NCBI GenBank assembly: GCA_016792625.1 | Contig: JAEUKK010000121.1 | Coordinates: forward strand, 1-64,000 | Origin: Deltaproteobacteria bacterium | GTDB lineage: Bacteria > Myxococcota_A > UBA796 > UBA2385 | Direction: 5' to 3' | Length of the DNA: 64,000 nt | Shown: positions 17,994-26,274 of the stretch, in pieces | How the letters are laid out: each line of letters starts with the position of its first letter | Numbering within the stretch: position 1 is the stretch's first letter | Made by a program: the position numbers and the translations under genes | Notes under the pieces: model-generated | What the model saw: the letters and a program-made list of their open reading frames with translations, nothing else | Told to the model about the DNA's origin: nothing | Databases searched by the model: none

Positions 17994-19223
17994 ATGCCAA
18001 TCCGCGTATTGAAGAAGAGGACCGTCACCCGCTATCAGGTCGACGTGACCGTACTCCAGCCCGAGCTGGGCAAGAAGTCCCGCAAGCGGGTCACCGCGGC
18101 GGACCTGCCCACCGCCCGCCTGTATGAGCAGCGGCTGCTCAAGGGTGATCTCACCGTCATCGACGAGGCCGCCGCCGCGCTCGCCGCGGAGCAGGCCGCC
18201 GAGGCCCAGGCCGCCGCCGCGGGCCGCAAGGGCGGCCGGGGCGCGGGCAAAGGCGCCGCGAACGACGAGCCCAGCGGCCCCGACACCAAGTTCGACGTCT
18301 ACGCCCACCGCTGGTTCTTGCACAAGCGCCGCACGGTCAAGCCCGCGACCGCCCGCGCCTATGACCAGGTGCTGCGCAACCACGCCGCGCCTCTGCTCAA
18401 AGGGCTCGCCATCGGGCAGATCACCCAGGGCCACATCTCGGCCTACCTCGACGCGCTGCTCGCGCCGCCCGACCCCGAGCTGCGCCCGCTCAGCCACAAG
18501 ACGGTCAACAACCACATCGCCGTGCTCAACGGCCTCTTCGGGTCGGCGATGCACCAGGGGCACATCGACCGCAACCCGATGGAGGGCATCACGGGCTGCC
18601 AGCTGCCCCTCCGCCCGATGCGCGCGGTGATCCCCCTCGACACCTACCCTCGCTTCGTCGATGCGGCCTATCGAGTGGGTCAACCTTATGCGGCTGCCCT
18701 ATGCACCCTGGTCTACACCGGCCTGCGGCTGGGGGAGCTCGCCGCGCTCACCTGGGAATGCGTCGACTTCACCCCGGGTCGAGAGTCCATCTTGGTCCGG
18801 GCCTCGTACACCCATGGCGTGCTGGGCACCCCGAAGAGCGGGAACAACCGCGTGGTCGTCATCAGCGAGACGCTGGCCGAGCTGCTGCGCGCCCACCGCG
18901 GCGACGCGAAGGCGAGCGCGCTGTGCTTCAGCTACGCCCGGGCCGCGGGGGACCCCGAGGCCGACGCGCACCTCAACAGCTCGCGCCTGCGGGCGGCGCT
19001 GAACCGCACGCTCAAGGCGGCCCAGCTGCCCGCCCTGCGCATCCACGACCTGCGGCACAGCTTCGCCTCAGCCCTGGTCAACTCGGGCCAGAGCGTGCGC
19101 GCTGCGCAGGAGATCCTGGGGCACAGCGATCTGAAGACCACCGAGCGCTACCTGCACAGCGACAGCGCGGCGCAGCGCAAGGCCATCTCGATCTTCGACG
19201 CCCCCCAGAGCCCGGCGCGATAG
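17994..19223 (+). CDS. Tyrosine recombinase (island integrase)
   Basis: A 409-residue phage-type integrase. Catalytic residues are all present: Arg245 (TGLRLGE), His351 and Arg354 (HDLRHSF), His377 (LGHSDL) and the nucleophile Tyr386 (TERYLH). The N-terminal ~100 residues hold an Ala-rich stretch, and residues ~100-190 a SAM-like core-binding domain (KTVNNHIAVLNGLFGSAM). The gene reads toward the 3' end of ssrA only ~105 bp away, the usual arrangement for an element that integrates in tmRNA. It very likely catalyses integration and excision of the island to its left. Confidence 0.95.
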   Translation: MPIRVLKKRTVTRYQVDVTVLQPELGKKSRKRVTAADLPTARLYEQRLLKGDLTVIDEAAAALAAEQAAEAQAAAAGRKGGRGAGKGAANDEPSGPDTKFDVYAHRWFLHKRRTVKPATARAYDQVLRNHAAPLLKGLAIGQITQGHISAYLDALLAPPDPELRPLSHKTVNNHIAVLNGLFGSAMHQGHIDRNPMEGITGCQLPLRPMRAVIPLDTYPRFVDAAYRVGQPYAAALCTLVYTGLRLGELAALTWECVDFTPGRESILVRASYTHGVLGTPKSGNNRVVVISETLAELLRAHRGDAKASALCFSYARAAGDPEADAHLNSSRLRAALNRTLKAAQLPALRIHDLRHSFASALVNSGQSVRAAQEILGHSDLKTTERYLHSDSAAQRKAISIFDAPQSPAR

Positions 19224-19236
19224 AGCCCGGGTCGGG

Positions 19237-19264
19237 TTGAGGGCGGACGCGGGGCCGCCCTCAA
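19237..19264. terminator. Bidirectional hairpin between integrase and ssrA
   Basis: A perfect 10-bp stem, TTGAGGGCGG/CCGCCCTCAA, with an 8-base loop. It lies 14 bp after the integrase stop codon and beyond the 3' end of the opposing tmRNA gene, so it can stop transcription from both sides. It ends in AAA on one side. Confidence 0.7.
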
Positions 19265-19328
19265 ATCCGAGCGCTGACCGATGACGCGAAAGGAGGATAA
19301 GATGAGGAAATGTCTGCACAATAGAGAG

Positions 19329-19358
19329 TGGAGGCGGCGGGAGTCGAACCCGCGTCCG
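19329..19358. other. Inferred island attachment site (ssrA 3' end)
   Basis: The T-arm and acceptor 3' strand of tmRNA, where tyrosine recombinases of ssrA-type islands cross over. The integrase lies immediately to the left. A second copy of this ~30-bp segment is expected at the far island end, which is not in the window. Confidence 0.6.
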
Positions 19359-19699
19359 AGACGGATCTACGTCGGCATCTACGTGTGTAGCCCCTGATTT
19401 ACGACGCTGACCGGGTTCAGTGGCCGACCCTAAGCCAACGTTGGAAGCGACTTTGTTGGGTTGTTTATCGTCCCCACCCACTGCGCCCCTGCACAGGTCA
19501 GGACTAACCAGGTCGTGACACGCCCGAAACTGGAACCCTGGTATTGCCAGCTCGGACGGCTATCTACTGACTAAGCAGCGAGAGCGAAGTGCTTGTTGTT
19601 GTTGGCACTTGATTTTTTGCCGGTTGTTTTAACGAGGTCACCAGCACCCCCGACACGCAGCCTCGGCTTGCACCGCCCCGTCGAAACCGTTTCGCCCCC
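19329..19699 (-). ncRNA. ssrA: Transfer-messenger RNA (tmRNA)
   Basis: The RNA is ~371 nt. The 5' strand GGGGGCG (19699-19693) pairs with CGCCTCC (19336-19330) as the acceptor stem with one G-U pair, followed by discriminator A at 19329. The T-arm reads GCGGG-TTCGACT-CCCGC, and the 5' end carries the typical GGTTTCGACGGG segment. The tag frame is at 19606-19571 and encodes ANNNKHFALAA followed by TAG, ending in the usual ALAA degron. Pseudoknot-rich sequence fills the rest. CCA is not encoded: after the discriminator the DNA reads CTC. It rescues stalled ribosomes with SmpB. Confidence 0.95.
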
Positions 19700-19750
19700 A
19701 AATGGTCCTGCTGTTGCGCGGCCCGTGGAGGCGCGCGGAGACCCTGGGTG

Positions 19751-19818
19751 AGCGCGACCCGGGGAGGTCGCGCTGACGGCGGCGCCCGCAGGCGCCGAAC
19801 CCACGCATCGCGCGTGGG
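19751..19818. repeat. Three consecutive hairpins
   Basis: Within 68 bp lie three perfect inverted repeats: AGCGCGACC/GGTCGCGCT (19751-19774), GGCGCC/GGCGCC with loop CGCA (19781-19796), and CCCACGC/GCGTGGG (19800-19818). They sit just upstream of the ssrA 5' end and ~125 bp before the first cyclic-nucleotide-fold gene. They may be a terminator cluster, a structured leader, or a transcription barrier. Confidence 0.5.
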
Positions 19819-19942
19819 TGGGGACACGTGGGCCCCCCCGACCATGAGCACCAGCAGCGTCAAAGAACACCGCCGCATAGCGCGGGGTCCACCGGGGTGT
19901 CAAGCCAGCGCTGCCCGCGCTACTTGGGCGGCGGAGAAGCCC

Positions 19943-20449
19943 ATGTCGACCGCCGCACCCGCACCACCCCCGCTGCCCATGACGGGCCTCTCGGCCGAGG
20001 ACGCCGCGCTGCTCGCCCAGCACCTCGTCCCCCGCTCGCTCGAGGCCGGCGAAGTGCTGCTCCGCGCAGGCGGCGCTGAGCGGGTGCTGGTCTGGGTCCA
20101 GTCCGGCGCGGTCGAGGTGCGGCTCGACCTCAATGGCCAGCGCTTCACCGTCGATCACTTCGGCCCAGGCGCTATTTTCGGCGAGCTGGGCTTTTTTGAC
20201 CCCGACCACGTCCGGGCCGCCGACGTGGTCGCGACCGCGGCCTGCGAGGCGCTCATCCTGCCGTTCTCGGCCTACGCCGCGATGGTCTCGGCGGGTGAGC
20301 CGCTGGTGGTCGCCATCGAGGAGCAGGTCCTGGCCCAGCTCGGCGCGCGGATGACCGCGACCAGCCAGCGCCTCGGCGGGCTGCTGGCCCGCCGCGACCA
20401 GCCCTCAGCCTGGCAGGCGCTCCGGCGCTTCCTCGGCCTCGGAGCCTGA
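19943..20449 (+). CDS. Cyclic-nucleotide-binding-domain protein
   Basis: A 168-residue protein from ATG 19943, with an alternative ATG at 19979. One cNMP-binding beta-barrel fills residues ~15-130. The phosphate-binding cassette reads FGELGFFDPDHVRAADVVA, close to the FGE(L)AL..RAA consensus. No effector HTH follows, only a helical tail. It is 2 bp upstream of a second such gene, implying co-translation. It may sense c-di-GMP, cAMP or cGMP, or scaffold another protein. Confidence 0.8.
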   Translation: MSTAAPAPPPLPMTGLSAEDAALLAQHLVPRSLEAGEVLLRAGGAERVLVWVQSGAVEVRLDLNGQRFTVDHFGPGAIFGELGFFDPDHVRAADVVATAACEALILPFSAYAAMVSAGEPLVVAIEEQVLAQLGARMTATSQRLGGLLARRDQPSAWQALRRFLGLGA

Positions 20450-20451
20450 CC

Positions 20452-20997
20452 ATGGACCACCGCGCCACCGTCCTCCGCAAGGTTCCCGGCCTCTTCGGCA
20501 TCCCCGCGCCAGAGCTCGACGAGCTCGCGCGCTCTTTCCGCCTGATCGACGTGCTGGACGCCGATCTCTGCACCGAGGGCGCAGCGCCGCGGGCGCTCTT
20601 CGTGCTCGCCGAAGGCCGCTGCGAGGTCAGCCGGACGACGCCGGGCGGCCAGCGCGTGCGGGTGGCCCAGCTGAGTCCGGGCTGCCTCTTCGGGCACCTG
20701 AGCCTGCTGACCGAGGGCGTCCGCACCGCCACCGTCCGCACCGTGGGGCCCGCGCGCGTGCTGGAGCTCCCGCTCGATGAGGCGCGCGCGCTGCTCAAGA
20801 ATGGCCCGCTGCATGTCACCTCAGCCCTTCGACGCGCGTTGATCGTGGCGACCGCTCGCCAGCTGGCCGCGGCCACCCACACCACCGCCGAGCTGGCCCG
20901 CAGCGCGGGCCTCTGCACCCCTGACCCCGCCCGAAGCACCCAGCCCCTCCCAGCGGTTCAAGAGGCCGAGATCTTGCTCGCCGACCCACGGTGGTGA
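20452..20997 (+). CDS. Second cyclic-nucleotide-binding-domain protein
   Basis: This 181-residue protein has one cNMP-binding fold (residues ~10-120). Its cassette FGHLSLLTEGVRTATVRT keeps the Gly and Arg but replaces the usual Glu that contacts ribose with His, so nucleotide binding may be altered. A helical C-terminus follows without an obvious DNA-binding domain. It follows the preceding paralogue by 2 bp; the two probably form a heteromeric pair. Confidence 0.75.
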   Translation: MDHRATVLRKVPGLFGIPAPELDELARSFRLIDVLDADLCTEGAAPRALFVLAEGRCEVSRTTPGGQRVRVAQLSPGCLFGHLSLLTEGVRTATVRTVGPARVLELPLDEARALLKNGPLHVTSALRRALIVATARQLAAATHTTAELARSAGLCTPDPARSTQPLPAVQEAEILLADPRW

Positions 20998-21039
20998 GTG
21001 GGGCCGGCCCCCAAGCGGGCCGCCCTCGACGCGCTGACT

Positions 21040-21054
21040 GGACAATCATTGTCC
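21040..21054. promoter_or_regulatory. Palindrome GGACAAT-C-ATTGTCC
   Basis: A perfect 7-1-7 dyad, 142 bp upstream of the aldehyde dehydrogenase start and just after the cNMP-fold genes. It is followed by TACAGTTAGT, a possible -10 region. The ligand is unknown. Confidence 0.5.
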
Positions 21055-21195
21055 GGCGCGTCGATTTTTCGCCCGGACACCCTTACAGTTAGTCCTGGCC
21101 CAGGATAGTCCGGCTGCCCCTGACTGCCCGCGTGGCGCACCTCCGCACCGGCGGCCACCGACCTGAGCCCAGCCCAGCGCACAAGGAGCACCCCC

Positions 21196-22749
21196 ATGAT
21201 CCGCCTGACCTCCTACCTCCGCGGCGCTTGGTGGAGCGGGCAAGACGAGGGGCAGACCCTGGTGAACCCCGCGACCGAGGTCGCGCTGGCCACCTGCAGC
21301 ACCGCCGGGCTCGACCTCGGCGCCGCGCTCGACTGGGGGCGCACGGTGGGGGGTCCGGCGCTGCGCGCGTTGACCTTCGCCCAGCGCGGCGCGCTGCTGA
21401 AAGCGATGGCCCGCACGCTGCATGAGGCCCGCGAAGAGCTGCTCGACCTGTCCTGCGACAACAACGGCACCACCCGGGGCGACGGCAAGTTCGACATTGA
21501 CGGCGCCACCGGCACCCTCTCCGCCTACGCGCGGCTGGGCGCGACGCTCGGCGAGCGCAACTTCCTGCTCGACGGCGAGGCTGAGAAGCTGGGCGGCGGC
21601 GCGCGCTACGTCGGCCAGCACGTCTTTTTGCCCCGGCCTGGCGTGGCCGTGCACATCAACGCCTTCAACTTCCCGGCCTGGGGCGCCTTCGAGAAGATCG
21701 CCGTGGCGCTGCTCGCCGGCGTCCCGGTCCTCTGCAAGCCGGCGACCGCGACCGCGCTCACCACTTGGCGTATGTTCCAGCTCATCGACGACGCGCGGAT
21801 CTTGCCCCCCGGCGCGCTGCAGCTGCTCTGCGGCCCCGCCGGTGACCTGCTCGACCACCTCGGCGCCCAAGACCTCATCGCGTTCACCGGCTCGGCCGAC
21901 ACCGGCGCCACCCTGCGTGGCTCGGCCGCGGTGGTCCAGCGCAGCACCCGCCTGACCATCGAGGCCGATTCGCTCAACAGCGCGGTCATCGCCCCTGACG
22001 TCGAGCTGGGCGGCGAGGTCTGGCACGCAGCCCTGCGCAACCTGCGCACCGACATCGTGCAGAAGACCGGCCAGAAGTGCACCGCCGTTCGCCGCATCTT
22101 CGTGCCCGAGAGCTTGGCCGGTGCGCTCAGCGAGGCCCTGGTCGAAGAGCTCGGCCGGGTCACGGTCGGTCTGCCGAGCTTGACCGAGGTCGGCATGGGC
22201 CCCGTGGCCACCCGCAGCCAGCTCCGCGACGTGCGCGCCGGCATCACGCAGCTCCGCGGCGAGGCCGATCTGCTCTGCGGCGGCGCTGATCCCGTCGATG
22301 GGGCCGGGGTCGACGCCGGCGTGGGCTACTTCGTGCGCCCCACCCTGCTGCGGGCCGACGCGGCACGCGCCAACTTGGTCCACCAGCACGAGGTCTTCGG
22401 CCCCTGCGCCACGCTGGTTCCGTACAGCGGCGCCGCAGACGAGGCCGCGGCGCTGGTCGCCCGCGGCCAAGGCAGCCTAGTGAGCTCGGTCTATGGCAGC
22501 GACCGCGAGTGGCTCTGGTCGCTGCTCCAAGGCGCCGCGCCCTGGAACGGCCGCGTGGTCATCGCGTCCGACAAGGTCGCAGACCAGGTGCTGCCCCCGG
22601 GCATGGTGCTGCCGACCCAGGTGCACGGCGGCCCCGGCCGCGCCGGCGGCGGCGAAGAGCTGGGCGGCCACCGCGGCCTGTCCTTCTACAGCAACCGCGT
22701 GGCCATCCAAGGCGACAAGGGTGAGCTGCGCAAGATGCTGGGGGAGTGA
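21196..22749 (+). CDS. Aldehyde dehydrogenase, PaaZ/BoxD-like
   Basis: This 517-residue protein matches the aldehyde-dehydrogenase half of PaaZ and the stand-alone BoxD (3,4-dehydroadipyl-CoA semialdehyde dehydrogenase). Typical phrases are HINAFNFPAWGAFEKIAVAL (about residue 152), Glu256 in IEADSLNS as general base, and Cys295 in GQKCTAVRRI as nucleophile. PaaZ would carry a C-terminal MaoC hydratase; the length here stops short of it, favouring BoxD-like activity in aerobic benzoyl-CoA or phenylacetyl-CoA breakdown. No other box or paa genes are nearby. Its stop overlaps the murB GTG start. Confidence 0.85.
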   Translation: MIRLTSYLRGAWWSGQDEGQTLVNPATEVALATCSTAGLDLGAALDWGRTVGGPALRALTFAQRGALLKAMARTLHEAREELLDLSCDNNGTTRGDGKFDIDGATGTLSAYARLGATLGERNFLLDGEAEKLGGGARYVGQHVFLPRPGVAVHINAFNFPAWGAFEKIAVALLAGVPVLCKPATATALTTWRMFQLIDDARILPPGALQLLCGPAGDLLDHLGAQDLIAFTGSADTGATLRGSAAVVQRSTRLTIEADSLNSAVIAPDVELGGEVWHAALRNLRTDIVQKTGQKCTAVRRIFVPESLAGALSEALVEELGRVTVGLPSLTEVGMGPVATRSQLRDVRAGITQLRGEADLLCGGADPVDGAGVDAGVGYFVRPTLLRADAARANLVHQHEVFGPCATLVPYSGAADEAAALVARGQGSLVSSVYGSDREWLWSLLQGAAPWNGRVVIASDKVADQVLPPGMVLPTQVHGGPGRAGGGEELGGHRGLSFYSNRVAIQGDKGELRKMLGE

Positions 22750-23723
22750 GCGTGGGGGCCACGCGCGCCGCCGCTGCGCTCGAGGCCGCCGGCCTGCCTT
22801 GCGTCGCCGGCGCGCCGCTGGCCAGCCGCGCCTACTGGCGCTTGGGCGGGCCCGCCGAGCTCTACCTCGAGGTCGACAGCCTCGACGCGCTCGTGCGCGC
22901 GGTGCAGATCGCCCGCGCCCACGCCATCGCCGTCACGCCGCTGGGCAACGGCAGCAACCTGCTCATCGCTGACGCCGGCGTGCCCGGGCTGGTCGTGCGC
23001 CTGCTCGGCCAGCTGCGCGACGCCGAGATCGACGAGGCCACGGGCGTTGCGCGCGTCGGGGCGGGCCTGCTCAACGCCGTGCTGCTCAAGCGCCTCGAGC
23101 GCGCGGGCTGGGCCGGCCTCGGCTGCCTCGCCGGAGTGCCGGGCACCATGGGCGGCGCGGTCCGCATGAACGCGGGCACGGCGCTGGGCGTGCTGGCCGA
23201 TGTGCTGATCGACGTGCAGATCGTGGATGTCGACGGCGTGGTCCGCACTCTGCCCGCGGCGGCCCTGGCCATGCGCTACCGCTGGGCCGAGCTGCCCGCA
23301 GGCGCCATCGTGGCCAGCGCGCGGGTGCACGTGCACCGCGACCCCGACGGCGCCGAGCGCGCCGCGGTCGCCCACCACATCGCCCGCAGGGCCGCCACCC
23401 AGCCCCTCGACCAGCCCTCCTGCGGCTCGGTCTTCAAGAACCCGCCCGGTGACTTCGCCGGGCGCCTGATCGAGGCCTGCGGCCTCAAGGGCACGCGGGT
23501 CGGCGGCGCACAGATCAGCGATAAGCACGCCAATTTCATCGTGAACACGGGCGGGGCCTCTGCCGCGGATGTGCTCGCCCTCATCCGCGCCGCGCGAGGC
23601 GCGGTCTTTGCGCGCTTCGGCGTCGACCTTGAGCCCGAGGTGCACGCCGCGGGCGCCTGGGGGGTCGACTGGCCCCTCCCGCCCGCCGCCGCGCACGTCC
23701 CCTCCCCTGGAGCACAGCCATGA
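22746..23723 (+). CDS. murB: UDP-N-acetylenolpyruvoylglucosamine reductase
   Basis: This 325-residue MurB reduces UDP-GlcNAc-enolpyruvate to UDP-MurNAc with FAD and NADPH in peptidoglycan synthesis. FAD-binding phrases are PLGNGSNLLIAD (from residue ~59) and LAGVPGTMGGAVRMNAG. The proton donor Ser lies in QPSCGSVFKNP. The short form, with GSVFKNP, is type II-like. The GTG start overlaps the dehydrogenase stop, with another GTG at 22752. The stop overlaps the next ATG. It lies outside any dcw-type cell-wall cluster. Confidence 0.95.
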   Translation: MSVGATRAAAALEAAGLPCVAGAPLASRAYWRLGGPAELYLEVDSLDALVRAVQIARAHAIAVTPLGNGSNLLIADAGVPGLVVRLLGQLRDAEIDEATGVARVGAGLLNAVLLKRLERAGWAGLGCLAGVPGTMGGAVRMNAGTALGVLADVLIDVQIVDVDGVVRTLPAAALAMRYRWAELPAGAIVASARVHVHRDPDGAERAAVAHHIARRAATQPLDQPSCGSVFKNPPGDFAGRLIEACGLKGTRVGGAQISDKHANFIVNTGGASAADVLALIRAARGAVFARFGVDLEPEVHAAGAWGVDWPLPPAAAHVPSPGAQP

Positions 23724-24760
23724 CCGCCGCCTCCCCCTGGGCCTCCCTGCCGGTCGAGGACCGGCTCATCTTCCTCATCAGCACGCCGCGCGCCGGCTCC
23801 ACCATGCTGATGCGGATCTTGAACGCCACGAGCGCCGTGTGGAGCCGCCCTGAGCCCCACCTCATCGGCCCGATGGCCCACCTCGGTTTTGTCGACACGG
23901 TCGAGAAGGCGCCCTACGACCAGCTCCAAGCGCAGCAGGCGGTGCGCGAGTTCGTGCGCGACCTGCCCGGCGGCGAGCAGGACTATTGGGATGCCTGCCG
24001 CGCCTACCTTGACGTGCTGTACGGGCGCATGCTCGCGCAGGCCCCGAGCGGCGAGCGCTACTTCCTTGACAAAACGCCCGCGAACGCCCTCGTGCTGCCC
24101 TTTTTGCGCAAGGTGTACCCCAAGGCCCGGTACATCGTGCTGACCCGCCACCCGGCGGCCATCTTCTCCAGCTACGCCCAGAGCTTCTTCGACGGCGACT
24201 ACGAAGCGGCGCTGCGCTTCAACCCCATCCTCAGCCGCTATGTGCCGGCCATGGCCAGCTTCTTGCGCGCCCCGACCGCGCGCACGCTACAGGTCTCCTA
24301 CGAGGACGTCGCGAGCAGCCCTGAGGCCCAGCTCCAAAAGATCAGCGCATTCCTCGACATCCCCTTCGAGCCCGAGGCGCTGAACTACAAGCGCAAGGGC
24401 GTGGCCGAAGGCCTGGGCGACCCCATCGGGGTGGGCCAACATGACCGCCCGGTCGCCAGCTCGATTGAGAAGTGGGGGCCCGAGCTTGCCGCCGACCCGC
24501 TCAAATTTCAGGTGGTCGCCGGCCAGCTCGCCGGCTGCGACCCCCAAGACCTCGCCACCTGGGGCTACCCGGTCGAGACCTTGTGGGAGCCGCTCAAGTC
24601 GGCCAACCCGCTGGCCTGGAAAGAGAAGAAGCCCAAGTGGGATCGGTGGACCATCCAGCGCAAAGCCCTGGTGCTGCTGCGGCGCGACATCCACCACAAG
24701 CCCTTGGGCAAGCTGGTCAGCAAGGCGCGCTTCTTCTGTGACGTGCTGCTCCGCGGCTGA
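23720..24760 (+). CDS. PAPS-dependent sulfotransferase family protein
   Basis: The 346-residue protein has the 5'-phosphosulfate loop STPRAGSTMLM (residues ~21-31) and the 3'-phosphate motif RYIVLTRHPAAIFSSY (~137-152) of Sulfotransfer_3-type enzymes. These transfer sulfate from PAPS to lipids, glycans or small molecules. The acceptor cannot be told. It is translationally coupled to murB (ATGA) and followed by a hairpin terminator. Confidence 0.85.
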   Translation: MTAASPWASLPVEDRLIFLISTPRAGSTMLMRILNATSAVWSRPEPHLIGPMAHLGFVDTVEKAPYDQLQAQQAVREFVRDLPGGEQDYWDACRAYLDVLYGRMLAQAPSGERYFLDKTPANALVLPFLRKVYPKARYIVLTRHPAAIFSSYAQSFFDGDYEAALRFNPILSRYVPAMASFLRAPTARTLQVSYEDVASSPEAQLQKISAFLDIPFEPEALNYKRKGVAEGLGDPIGVGQHDRPVASSIEKWGPELAADPLKFQVVAGQLAGCDPQDLATWGYPVETLWEPLKSANPLAWKEKKPKWDRWTIQRKALVLLRRDIHHKPLGKLVSKARFFCDVLLRG

Positions 24761-24764
24761 GCTC

Positions 24765-24779
24765 CCCCGCTCAGCGGGG
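24765..24779. terminator. Hairpin CCCCGC-TCA-GCGGGG
   Basis: A perfect 6-bp GC stem just after the sulfotransferase stop codon (24760) and before the convergent exported-protein gene ends (24821). It likely serves both directions. Confidence 0.6.
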
Positions 24780-24820
24780 CCGCGCGACCGCCACGGCCCC
24801 CGGCGCCGCCCAATGCCCGC

Positions 24821-25882
24821 TCAGCTGCCGGTCGGCCGCGGGCCCAGCTCGCCGACCACCTCGCCGACCACCTCGCGCAGCGCGGGGCAGAGGTCGGTCA
24901 GGTCGAGGGCCCGGTCGCGGCGCGGGGCGGCGGCGCTCGCGTAGGCGGGGATCTCGGTGAGGGCTTGGCGCAGCAGCGCCCGCTCCGCCGGGCCGAGGAG
25001 GGGTCGACCACCAGCGCAGAGCCCCTGCCCATCGGCGATGGTCACGCGGCGAATGTCCTCCGCGAGGCTCTCCTCGTAGACCGAGGGGTTGAGCACCTCG
25101 TCAAGCCGCCAGTCGATCCAGTCGCCCCAATGAAATGGCCGCGCCAGGGCCACGCAGCCATCGTCACCACGCTGCAGCGGGCTCGTGGGGCCGAGCAGGT
25201 GGGTGTAGAAGCGGTAACCCGCATGGTTTGCCGCTAGGTCGCTGAAGCTGAACACGCCCGTGCTGCGCACACCCCAGACCCCCCACTCGGTGCCCGTACC
25301 CCAGGCCAAGGCGCGCTCTGGGTCCTGCCCGCCGCCGCTGCGCTGGTAGTAGTCGAAGCCCTGCACCCAGAAGTGGTCGATCTTGTCGGTGCCGACGAGC
25401 ACCCCGGCGAGCTGCACCGTCGAGCTGGGCCCGACCACCTTGAGCAGCAGGTTGTCGCGCAGCGGCACCGAGCCGTAGAGGTCGGCCCGGTCGCCCCATG
25501 AGGCCTTGGGCAGGGGCGCACGCTCGAGCCAGGCCGCATACGCGCCGAAGCTCATCATCGGCTGGGCGCCGGGCGCCCGCACGAGCGCCTTGCCGCCCAT
25601 CTCTCGGTGCACGAGGCCCGCCACCAGCTCTTGGGCGCGCGCGTCGTCGGCCTTGCAGGCACCCATGGTGTTCGCGCGCTCGGCGGCGCGGCGGAGCAGC
25701 AGATTGGCGTGCTCGTCGGCCTCTTCGCTGATGTCGCGCGGCGGCTGCAGCCGCGCGGTGAGCTGATCGCTCTCGTAGGCGGCGCTCGTGCACGGCGCCA
25801 GGAGCACACCACCCGCAGCGAGGGCGCACAGCCCGGTGGCCCAGACATAGAAGCGCAGGCCTCTCAGCGCAGGAACGTTCAT
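24821..25882 (-). CDS. Exported protein of unknown function
   Basis: A 353-residue protein with an N-terminal hydrophobic segment (about residues 9-35, ending near Ala-Ala-Tyr) that reads as a signal peptide. The mature part contains the striking phrase LVGTDKIDHFWVQGFDYY (about 162-179), reminiscent of DKxxHF motifs in membrane-associated DUF families, and a Trp-rich stretch (GWG/WVWGV) after it. Cysteines are sparse. I do not recognise a family. A periplasmic or outer-membrane-associated role is likely. Confidence 0.75.
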   Translation of the reverse strand: MNVPALRGLRFYVWATGLCALAAGGVLLAPCTSAAYESDQLTARLQPPRDISEEADEHANLLLRRAAERANTMGACKADDARAQELVAGLVHREMGGKALVRAPGAQPMMSFGAYAAWLERAPLPKASWGDRADLYGSVPLRDNLLLKVVGPSSTVQLAGVLVGTDKIDHFWVQGFDYYQRSGGGQDPERALAWGTGTEWGVWGVRSTGVFSFSDLAANHAGYRFYTHLLGPTSPLQRGDDGCVALARPFHWGDWIDWRLDEVLNPSVYEESLAEDIRRVTIADGQGLCAGGRPLLGPAERALLRQALTEIPAYASAAAPRRDRALDLTDLCPALREVVGEVVGELGPRPTGS

Positions 25883-26274
25883 GCAACCCCAGCCCGATGG
25901 CGCGGGGCGGCCCGCGCGCGGCCGAGCGCCCTATGTGCACTGCGCCCGGCCCGGCAAGGTCCGACCCTTGCATTTGGGAGCGGCCGCTCCTCACAGCGGG
26001 TATGACATCTTGAGGGCCAGCTCACCGAAATCACCTGCAATAGGCCATCTTCAACGAGGGCCCGGTGACAGGCGCGAAGCGAGCCGGTGACGCGCCGCGC
26101 CACCACGCCACGACCCGCCCGACGGCCGCTGGTTGGTGAGGCTTTGCGTGCTCCTGACAAGCGGCGACCAACCCCGACCGGCTCGCCAGCGCGCCGCCGC
26201 TCGGGCAGAATCGCCCGCGGGCACAGCAGCCCCCCTCACCGGCCGCCCTCCCGGCCGCGTCCCCTGGAGCCCCC
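25883..26274. other. Divergent promoter region
   Basis: These 392 bp separate the exported protein (minus) from a lipoprotein gene (plus). It holds a 14-bp palindrome GGAGCGGCCGCTCC at 25977-25990 and an AT-richer patch at about 26005-26050 that could be a promoter. No coding region is credible. Confidence 0.55.

Noticed and set aside
19302..19397. 31-codon ORF with an ideal GGAGG ribosome-binding site entering the ssrA 3' end
   Set aside because: Its coding run is the tmRNA acceptor arm read backwards, and the length is trivial. The good ribosome-binding site is probably chance or a remnant of the element's junction.
19571..20209. Antisense frame through the tmRNA tag region
   Set aside because: It ends in the tmRNA tag, so it merely reads through the RNA gene.
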